Part shown: positions 6,118 to 11,387 of the stretch, one piece after another
Numbering within the stretch: the first letter of the stretch is position 1
Layout of the letters: the number at the start of each line of letters is the position of its first letter
DNA from: Candidatus Equihabitans merdae
GTDB taxonomy: Bacteria > Bacillota > Clostridia > Lachnospirales > Lachnospiraceae
Assembly: GCA_018065025.1 (NCBI GenBank)
Contig: JAGHUB010000313.1
Coordinates: 1 to 11,387 of the forward strand
Direction: 5' to 3'
Length of the DNA: 11,387 bases
Notes under the pieces: model-generated
What the model was told of the DNA's origin: nothing
The model's database searches: none
The model's input: only the letters and a program-made list of their open reading frames with translations
Position numbers and translations under genes: made by a program

Positions 6118-7086
6118 GTGAGTTATATTGGTTGGTTTGGTGAATTATCAACAGAAGGCAATCTGACACTGATTGCCGGTGGTAAGGGCGCTAGCCTTTG
6201 CAAAATGTTCCAGGCTGGTATGCCGGTTCCGGATGGCTTCAACTGCTGTGCAGAAATGTTCGATGCATTCATGGAAGCTAACGGTCTGTGGGATACAGTT
6301 TATGAACTGACAGATAATGTTATCTGGGATGAAGGTGCAGAACAGACACGTACTCTGTCTGCTGCCGGTGCAAAACTGCGTGAAATGGTAGCTGCTGCTC
6401 CCATGCCCGCTGATATGGAACAGATGCTGGTTGACAACTATCTGAAACTTGGTGACAACGTTCCGGTAGCTGTTCGTTCCAGTGGTACTGCTGAAGACCT
6501 TGAAGATGCTAGCTTTGCCGGTCAGCAGGAAACATTCCTGTATGTTATCGGTAAAGAAGAAGTTGTCAAGTTTGTTAAAGAATGCTGGGCATCTCTTTAT
6601 AACGACAACGCCATCTACTATCGCCATAAAAACAACTTTGCAGAAAGAGATATCTCTATCGCTGTTGTCGTTATGAAGATGGTAAACTCCGAGAAGTCCG
6701 GCGTTATGTTCTCAGTTAACCCCATCAACAAGGCTGCTGACGAAGTTCTGATGGAAGCTGCTTGGGGTCTTGGTGAAGCTGTTGTTCAGGGTATTGTTAA
6801 CCCCGACAACTATGTTGTTAACAAGAACGATTATTCCTTCAAGATGAAGTATGTTGCTTCTAAGGACATCATGGTTATCCGCGCCAGCGAACGTGGCGGT
6901 TCCAAGGAAGTTCCGGTTCCGGAAAACATCAAGAATGATCCGGTTCTGACAGATGACGAAGTTCGCCAGCTGGTTGACCTTGCTATCAAGGCTGAACAGT
7001 ACTATGGCAAACCTCAGGATCTGGAATGGGCTTTCGAAGACGGCAGAATGTACCTGCTTCAGTCCAGACCTATCACAACACTTTAA
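6118..7086 (+). CDS. Split dikinase, ATP-binding (ATP-grasp) subunit (phenylphosphate synthase beta-like)
   Basis: 322 aa from the GTG start; covers only the N-terminal PEP synthase/PPDK nucleotide-binding domain. Motifs in order: GGKGASL (21-27), AGMPVPDGF (33-41), VRSSGTAEDLEDASFAGQ (119-136) with the ATP-contacting arginine, GVMFSVNP (195-202), EAAWGLGEAVVQG (213-225), DLEWAF (301-306) and LLQSRPI (313-319). These are the full set expected for a working ATP-grasp dikinase domain. The protein ends right where the linker to the His domain starts in PEP synthase, so this is a natural split, not a truncation. It must work with the preceding gene product, which supplies the mobile histidine; together they total about 885 residues, near the size of rifampin phosphotransferase. 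No third barrel domain is present. Confidence 0.9.
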   Translation: MSYIGWFGELSTEGNLTLIAGGKGASLCKMFQAGMPVPDGFNCCAEMFDAFMEANGLWDTVYELTDNVIWDEGAEQTRTLSAAGAKLREMVAAAPMPADMEQMLVDNYLKLGDNVPVAVRSSGTAEDLEDASFAGQQETFLYVIGKEEVVKFVKECWASLYNDNAIYYRHKNNFAERDISIAVVVMKMVNSEKSGVMFSVNPINKAADEVLMEAAWGLGEAVVQGIVNPDNYVVNKNDYSFKMKYVASKDIMVIRASERGGSKEVPVPENIKNDPVLTDDEVRQLVDLAIKAEQYYGKPQDLEWAFEDGRMYLLQSRPITTL

Positions 7087-7189
7087 TCTGATCACAGATT
7101 AGCAAATCAACTCTTACTTACAATTAAATATCAGCAAAAACTCACAAAAACGTTTCACAACTTGGTTTTATTATGATGGAGGTTCAGTT

Positions 7190-7717
7190 ATGAAACTTAA
7201 ACAGCAAGTGGTGTATGCACTTTTAACAGCTATTCTGGCCGGCGTTGTTACATACGTAACAGAAGCTATGTCAGGTGCTCCGGTTGCTAATTGCGCCGGT
7301 AACGGTCTTACTTACATCTCATTCTGCACATGGGCTTGCTACTTTGTATGCGGTCTCAGCATCAAGGGCGCTGCCAACTGGCTGTATTCAATGGTCGTTG
7401 GTGAAATCTGTGCTATCCTGATGTTCGTTCTGACAGTTGCTTTCCTGCCCAGCATGGGCTTCCTGGTAGGCGTTTCAGTTGCCGTTATCATCATCGTTTT
7501 CTTCATGATGTTCTACGACAAGCTGATAATCAACGGTGCTGCTCTGTTCATCGGTACTGGTCTGTTCTTCTCAGTCGCAGCTGCTGGTGGTTGTCCGAAC
7601 TTCGCTATGGGCGAATATATGCAGATCGCTATCGCTGAAATCATCTACACAGTTATCGGTCTTGCTGCTGGTTGGGTTACAATCTGGTTCGCAGGTCTTG
7701 CATCTAAGATCAAATAA
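7190..7717 (+). CDS. DUF1097 family membrane protein (YcdZ-like)
   Basis: 175 aa, very hydrophobic, with about five to six predicted membrane helices (roughly 7-25, 38-56, 63-84, 88-108, 112-132 and 145-168), a positively charged N-terminus (MKLKQQ) and a short basic C-terminal tail (ASKIK). General layout and length resemble the DUF1097 family, which includes E. coli YcdZ and has no settled function; this assignment comes from memory of the family. Six cysteines (35, 46, 50, 54, 74, 135), three in helix two spaced by four (CTWACYFVC), are notable for such a small membrane protein. The ATG follows GGAGG (7178-7182). It lies 103 bases after the dikinase and before a terminator-like hairpin, so it probably shares the dikinase transcript; a part in uptake or export of the pathway compound is a guess from position. 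Confidence 0.7.
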   Translation: MKLKQQVVYALLTAILAGVVTYVTEAMSGAPVANCAGNGLTYISFCTWACYFVCGLSIKGAANWLYSMVVGEICAILMFVLTVAFLPSMGFLVGVSVAVIIIVFFMMFYDKLIINGAALFIGTGLFFSVAAAGGCPNFAMGEYMQIAIAEIIYTVIGLAAGWVTIWFAGLASKIK

Positions 7718-7735
7718 TTTTAACAGTTACTGTTG

Positions 7736-7766
7736 TGTATAAGGAGCCTTAGGGCTCCTTATACAT
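7736..7766 (+). terminator. Terminator-like hairpin after the DUF1097 gene
   Basis: TGTATAAGGAGCC (7736-7748) and GGCTCCTTATACA (7753-7765) are perfect reverse complements around the four-base loop TTAG. The stem starts 19 bases after the stop codon. The following bases (TTAGAAATTTT) are only loosely T-rich, so termination may be partial and allow read-through into the cupin operon. Confidence 0.7.
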
Positions 7767-7806
7767 TAGAAATTTTCGTGAGTTTTGCTGATTTTGTAAG
7801 GAAAAG

Positions 7807-7871
7807 TTATCACTTTAGGTTTGATGATGAGTTTCTCATCATCAAAGTTAAGGTGATAAATGGCACCTTAA
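7807..7871 (+). promoter_or_regulatory. Structured leader before the cupin operon, with two competing hairpins
   Basis: TTTGATGATGAG (7820-7831) pairs perfectly with CTCATCATCAAA (7835-7846) around loop TTT; TTATCAC (7807-7813) pairs with GTGATAA (7853-7859), and the bases between pair mostly with wobbles, so one stem of about 24 pairs spans 7807-7859. TTAAGGTG (7848-7855) is also a perfect complement of CACCTTAA (7864-7871), which cannot form together with the outer stem. A weaker AGCTG/CAGCT stem follows (7871-7892). The pattern suggests an attenuator or a binding site for a regulator. No convincing promoter was found in 7767-7929; the best candidate (TTGTGG 7877, TATTTT 7900) is weak. Confidence 0.5.
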
Positions 7872-7929
7872 GCTGTTTGTGGAGAAGCAGCTCTTACCTT
7901 ATTTTTAACTTGTTGAAGGAGGGAAGTAT

Positions 7930-8334
7930 ATGTTTCCGGTTATTCATGAAACTGATGTTACCGAGAAAGCTGTACCCGGTCGCTATCTGAGATGGGTAGT
8001 TGACAAGACTAGTGACGAAGGCCTGGATGGTCAGTATTGTTCCTGTGTCATTATGAGAGTAGAGCCCGGTAAAACAGTTACCCCGGCACACAGCCATCCG
8101 AACGGAGAAGAGATGCTTTACATCATCTCAGGTCATGGTAAGACCTATATTGATGGTAAGATTTATTCTTTCGAAGCTGGTAGTGTTGTAATGTTCGAAC
8201 AGGGAAAGATTCATATTGTCCGCAACACCGGCGATGAAGAGCTTAAAGTAGCTTGTTTCTATGGTCCGGCCACAAGTCTGGACGAGTATGAATTCCATCC
8301 TGAAGTAGACTTTGATTCGGGGGTAGAAGTATGA
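7930..8334 (+). CDS. Single-domain cupin protein
   Basis: 134 aa, one double-stranded beta-helix barrel of the cupin 2 type. Motif 1 is PGKTVTPAHSHPNGEEMLYI with His54, His56 and Glu60 or Glu61 as likely metal ligands; motif 2 is GSVVMFEQGKIHIVRN (84-99) with His95 as the fourth ligand. The proline usual in motif 2 is replaced by Glu90. Metal-binding cupins include isomerases, epimerases, lyases and dioxygenases as well as plain binding proteins, so no reaction can be named. The start follows AAGGAGGG (7916-7923). Its stop overlaps the next start (ATGA at 8331), implying translational coupling with the lactonase-like gene and a linked role, for example sugar or acid isomerisation, or handling of a ring-opened product. 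Confidence 0.85.
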   Translation: MFPVIHETDVTEKAVPGRYLRWVVDKTSDEGLDGQYCSCVIMRVEPGKTVTPAHSHPNGEEMLYIISGHGKTYIDGKIYSFEAGSVVMFEQGKIHIVRNTGDEELKVACFYGPATSLDEYEFHPEVDFDSGVEV

Positions 8335-9359
8335 GAAAAGACAATCCGTTATATGGTTTTGAAGTAAATCCTGAAGAGCTGATGTTCATCGGTAAAGATC
8401 TGCAGAGACCTGAATGTATCCTTGCCGAGCCCAATGGTGATATTTGGGCAGCTGATGCTCGTGGTGGTGTTGCACACATCACACCCGATGGCAAACAGAC
8501 CATCATCACACAGAAACATGAAGTAGAACTTGATGTAGCTAACGATGTTGACCGTTTCTTCAACGGCACACTGCCCAATGGTCTGGCTTTCGCAGCTAAC
8601 GGCGACATCCTGATCTCTAACTTTGGTACAGACTGCCTTGAGATCATGAAGCGTACCGGCGAAACAAAAGTTCTCTTCGATACCATCGATGGCAAGCCCA
8701 TCGGTAAAGTTAACTTCGTTTTGCGCGATTCCAAGAACCGTATCTGGATCACAGTTACTACTATGAAGAAGAACTGGCTGGATGCTCTGGTTCCGGACCT
8801 GGCTGATGGTTATATCGCTCGTTACGATGAGAGAGGTGTTCATATCGTCGCTGACGGTCTGCACTTCACAAACGAAGTTCGTTTCGATGCTAAGGAAGAA
8901 TTCCTGTACGTCGTTGAAACAGTTGGCGTTAAGGGCGGTCGTATCGTTCGTTATCGCTGCGATGAAAACGGCGATCTTCATAATAAAGAAGTTTATGGTC
9001 CCAACGAATGGGGTCAGGGCGCTTACCCAGATGGTATTGCATTCGATAGTTATGGTAACCTTTGGGGTACTATGGTTTATTCCAACAAGCTGTGGGTCAT
9101 CGATCCCACAGGTGAAGGCAAGATCATCATGGACTGCGGCGATCACGACAAAATTCAGGCTCTTGATGACGCTTTCTATGCAAGCCGTGTAACAAATGAG
9201 ATCCTCTTCGAAACACCTGCCGGTCCGGCTCCCTGGACAGCCAGTGTCTGCTTCGGTGGTCCCGATCTGAGAAATGTTTACATCGGTTCCCTTAAAGAAA
9301 CATCCATTCCTTATTTCCGTTCACCGGTTGCCGGTCTTCCGATGGTTCATTGGAAATAA
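8331..9359 (+). CDS. SMP-30/gluconolactonase/LRE family hydrolase
   Basis: 342 aa six-bladed beta-propeller of the SMP-30/gluconolactonase family, metal-dependent enzymes that open lactones or hydrolyse related esters. The likely metal and substrate ligands are in place: Glu28 (RPECI), Asn128 (KVNFVLRDSKNRIW), Asn181 (FTNEVRFD) and Asp234 (YPDGIAFDSYGNLWG), matching the human SMP-30 set Glu18, Asn103, Asn154, Asp204. Repeated blade motifs with the pattern x-G-x-I/L-W/Y occur along the chain. There is no signal peptide, so it acts in the cytoplasm. It starts within the cupin stop codon; the nearby GGGGGT is a poor ribosome site, so coupling with the cupin probably drives its translation. A lactone arising from the dehydrogenase or hydroxylase step is a natural substrate, but which one is not known. 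Confidence 0.88.
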   Translation: MRKDNPLYGFEVNPEELMFIGKDLQRPECILAEPNGDIWAADARGGVAHITPDGKQTIITQKHEVELDVANDVDRFFNGTLPNGLAFAANGDILISNFGTDCLEIMKRTGETKVLFDTIDGKPIGKVNFVLRDSKNRIWITVTTMKKNWLDALVPDLADGYIARYDERGVHIVADGLHFTNEVRFDAKEEFLYVVETVGVKGGRIVRYRCDENGDLHNKEVYGPNEWGQGAYPDGIAFDSYGNLWGTMVYSNKLWVIDPTGEGKIIMDCGDHDKIQALDDAFYASRVTNEILFETPAGPAPWTASVCFGGPDLRNVYIGSLKETSIPYFRSPVAGLPMVHWK

Positions 9360-9383
9360 TTGTTTGCATAGAGGAGATCAATC

Positions 9384-10445
9384 ATGGAAGAAAGAAAAAT
9401 GATGAAAGCTCTTCGCCTGAATGCTCCGAACGATTTCGAAGTAACAGAAGTTCCGGTTCCCGTAGCCGGCGAAAGCGAAGTGCTTTGCAAAGTTGAATCC
9501 GTTTCTATCTGCGGTACAGACCCGCATATTATTAAAGGTGAATTCCCCGGCGTCTGGCCCCAGGAATTCCCCCTGATCCCCGGTCATGAATGGGCCGGTA
9601 CAGTTGTTGAACTTGGTGACAAGGCTGCTGATTTCGGCTGGAAAGTCGGCGACAGAGTCTGTGGTATCGCCAATCTTGGCTGCGGTCACTGCAAGAACTG
9701 TATGGAAGGTCGTTTTACTATCTGCTTAAACTATGGCAAACCCCGTATCCACAAGATGTATGGTCACATCTCTCAGGGTGCTTATGCAGAATATATGGCA
9801 GTTAACATCCGTGCTATCTCTAAGATTCCGGATTACATGGATTTCGATGTTGCCTGCCAGATGGATACCATGTCCATCGCCATGCATATGATCGAACGCT
9901 CCAACTTCGAAGTTGGTGATGATGTTCTGGTCAGCGGTGCCGGTCCTCAGGGTATGATGTCTGTTATCATCTTCAAGGCCATGGGCGCCAGAAATGTTTA
10001 TTGCGCAGGTAGCGGCGTACGTCTTAAGAAGTGTGAAGAACTTGGTGCTATTCCCATCGACTACACCAAGGAAGATGTTGCCGAAACAATCATGAAGTAC
10101 ACCAATGGTGCCGGTGTTAAACGTGTTGTTGAATGTACCGGTACAGCAAAGGGTGTTTATGCATCATGTTGGTCAGTTGCACGTGGTGGTGCTATCGCTA
10201 CTGTTGGTTTCCCTGCAGGCGATGTTCCAATGCCGGTTCGTCATCTTGTTATGGATGAAATCTCTTTCAATGGCAGCCGTGCCAACCCCAACACACTGGA
10301 CAAAGCGATCGTTATCGCTTCACAGCATCTTGATGATGTAAAGAATCTGGTAACTCATGTCTTCCCGCTGACTGAATATCCCAAGGCTTATGAGGTATTC
10401 ACAAAGCGCTTAGACAATTCAATAAGAGTGGTTGTAAAACCATAA
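9384..10445 (+). CDS. Zinc-dependent medium-chain alcohol/polyol dehydrogenase
   Basis: 353 aa member of the medium-chain dehydrogenase family related to threonine and sorbitol dehydrogenases; it interconverts an alcohol and a ketone or aldehyde with NAD(P). The catalytic zinc site is Cys43 (SICGTD) with His68 and Glu69 (PGHEWAGTV); the structural zinc site is Cys100, Cys103, Cys106 and Cys114 in GCGHCKNCMEGRFTIC. The Rossmann motif is GAGPQG (185-190). The acidic residue that usually ends the second strand and holds the NAD ribose is not seen (the stretch reads VYCAGSGVRLKK), which suggests NADP use. The ATG follows GAGGAG (9371-9376). It lies 24 bases after the lactonase-like gene and 13 before the next gene, consistent with one operon. 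The substrate cannot be assigned. Confidence 0.92.
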   Translation: MEERKMMKALRLNAPNDFEVTEVPVPVAGESEVLCKVESVSICGTDPHIIKGEFPGVWPQEFPLIPGHEWAGTVVELGDKAADFGWKVGDRVCGIANLGCGHCKNCMEGRFTICLNYGKPRIHKMYGHISQGAYAEYMAVNIRAISKIPDYMDFDVACQMDTMSIAMHMIERSNFEVGDDVLVSGAGPQGMMSVIIFKAMGARNVYCAGSGVRLKKCEELGAIPIDYTKEDVAETIMKYTNGAGVKRVVECTGTAKGVYASCWSVARGGAIATVGFPAGDVPMPVRHLVMDEISFNGSRANPNTLDKAIVIASQHLDDVKNLVTHVFPLTEYPKAYEVFTKRLDNSIRVVVKP

Positions 10446-10458
10446 ACAAGGAGGAAAT

Positions 10459-11367
10459 ATGAGCACATTTTCACAGGAACTTGTAGGTTGCGAGAAGGCT
10501 GTTATCCGTTTTGACGTTATCGGTGGTCCGGCCAGAACAACACTTGTAGAAGACGATACATTCCTTAACTATCGTCTGGGCGATGTTAAAGTTCGCGACG
10601 AAATCACAAAAGACAAAGCAGATATCATCTGGAACGCTGACGCTGAAGTTAAAGCTATCAAGTATGAAGATCATCAGCTGATCCTTGATGGTAAGTGGGA
10701 AGAAGGCGAACTGAACAAGATCATGGTCACAATGCTGGCTAATGAAATGGATAGAGTTGGTCTGCACCCGATGCATTCTTCATCTGTTATCTACAGAGGT
10801 AAGATGGTTCTTCTGGTTGGTGGTGAAAACAACCATGGTAAGACAATGTCTCAGCTGGCAGCTTGCGCTCGCGGCGCTCTGACATTCTCAACAGAAACAA
10901 CAGTTGCTGATCCCACAGGTCTTTGCATCTATGGTTCAAAGAACACATTCATCACAAAGAGAGCTAAGGGTACAGAAAGATCTGACCTTGGTAACCAGGA
11001 TGAAGGCGTTGCTAAGTTCTTCGACAAAGAACCCGAACAGGGCATGGCTTATGATCCCACAAGAATCGATATCGCTATCCTTCCCTGCATCGATGGTTGG
11101 TTCGATACAAAGATCACAAAGGTTGGCCAGTTCGAAGCTGCTTATCAGACATTCCATTCTCTGATGAACTTCTTCGGTATGAACCAGCTGCTCAGCGGCG
11201 AAGACGGCCTGGTTATGCCGGTTGTTGACGAAGCTGATCGTCGTGAAGTCCGTGGTAAGTTCGCTGCTGATCTGATGAAGGACGTTCCCTTCTACATGAT
11301 GAGAGCTAAGACTCCGCAGCTCATCCTTGATGAACTTGACAAAATTATCGACGAAATGGACAAATAA
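10459..11367 (+). CDS. HprK-like P-loop ATPase/kinase of unknown target
   Basis: 302 aa. The C-terminal two thirds resemble the catalytic domain of HPr kinase/phosphorylase: strand and helix MHSSSVIYRGKMVLLVGGE, then a Walker A loop GENNHGKT (122-129, G-x4-GKT), and near the end VPFYMMRAKTPQLILDELD, like the HprK tail. Two features differ from true HprK: the P-loop is GENNHGKT instead of the usual GxSGxGKS, and the following segment reads ALTFSTETTVAD where HprK has LVxDD. The first 105 residues are a short acidic domain I do not recognise, not the normal HprK N-terminal domain. It follows AAGGAGG (10448-10454) and is the last gene visible; 20 bases after the stop remain, with no hairpin, so the operon may continue. 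It may phosphorylate a protein or small molecule of this pathway; that is inference. Confidence 0.7.
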   Translation: MSTFSQELVGCEKAVIRFDVIGGPARTTLVEDDTFLNYRLGDVKVRDEITKDKADIIWNADAEVKAIKYEDHQLILDGKWEEGELNKIMVTMLANEMDRVGLHPMHSSSVIYRGKMVLLVGGENNHGKTMSQLAACARGALTFSTETTVADPTGLCIYGSKNTFITKRAKGTERSDLGNQDEGVAKFFDKEPEQGMAYDPTRIDIAILPCIDGWFDTKITKVGQFEAAYQTFHSLMNFFGMNQLLSGEDGLVMPVVDEADRREVRGKFAADLMKDVPFYMMRAKTPQLILDELDKIIDEMDK

Positions 11368-11387
11368 TTAGAAATAATAGCTAAAAG

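Noticed and set aside
4342..7086. Simple annotation as phosphoenolpyruvate synthase
   Set aside because: The PEP/pyruvate-binding barrel after the His domain is absent in both proteins, and the His domain is at the C-terminus of a different N-terminal domain.
7143..7160. Possible catabolite-response (cre) site around AAAACGTTTCACA
   Set aside because: The half-sites are out of register with the 14-base cre consensus by one base.
7169..7174. TATTAT as a -10 box for the DUF1097 gene
   Set aside because: No -35 hexamer lies 16-18 bases upstream, and the start point would fall inside the ribosome binding site.
8349..9146. Minus-strand open frame (265 codons) opposite the SMP-30-like gene
   Set aside because: The opposite strand carries all catalytic residues of a known family; this frame has no motif and no plausible gene context.

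Overview
The window is a run of ten genes, all on the + strand (the first one partial), with no RNA genes, insertion sequences, CRISPR arrays or phage genes. Purine-rich Shine-Dalgarno sites before most genes, TTG and GTG starts, sigma-A type promoters and a middling GC content suggest an anaerobic member of the Bacillota (Clostridia or Negativicutes type). This placement is an inference; there is no marker gene. There is no gap longer than 250 bases without a gene, but the gaps that exist are unusually rich in inverted repeats.

Layout. (1) 1-267: the last 88 codons of a transketolase C-terminal segment. (2) 384-4097: a three-gene molybdenum hydroxylase of the xanthine dehydrogenase family, in the order molybdopterin subunit, FAD subunit, [2Fe-2S] subunit. 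(3) 4098-4341: a 244-base gap with two overlapping sigma-A-like promoters and several palindromes. (4) 4342-7717: a dikinase divided over two genes (substrate plus swivelling-His subunit, then the ATP-grasp subunit), followed by a DUF1097 membrane protein and a terminator-like hairpin. (5) 7718-7929: a leader with a very long hairpin and an alternative, mutually exclusive hairpin. (6) 7930-11367: a cupin, an SMP-30/gluconolactonase-type hydrolase, a zinc-dependent medium-chain dehydrogenase and an HprK-like P-loop protein, tightly spaced.

How it may work together. The enzyme set looks catabolic: a Mo hydroxylase that oxidises a ring or aldehyde carbon, an ATP-dependent dikinase that would phosphorylate a hydroxyl group, a lactonase-like hydrolase, a cupin and an alcohol dehydrogenase. 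The division of the dikinase matches the alpha/beta plan of phenylphosphate synthase from anaerobic phenol degraders and, as a fused protein, rifampin phosphotransferase. It lacks the PEP/pyruvate barrel, so it is probably not a PEP synthase. The substrate cannot be read from the sequence. A phenolic or other hydroxylated ring compound and a sugar-derived compound both remain possible. The HprK-like protein and the DUF1097 membrane protein have no obvious place in a known pathway and are the least explained members. No transporter of a known family, transcription regulator or Mo-cofactor insertion factor is present in the window.
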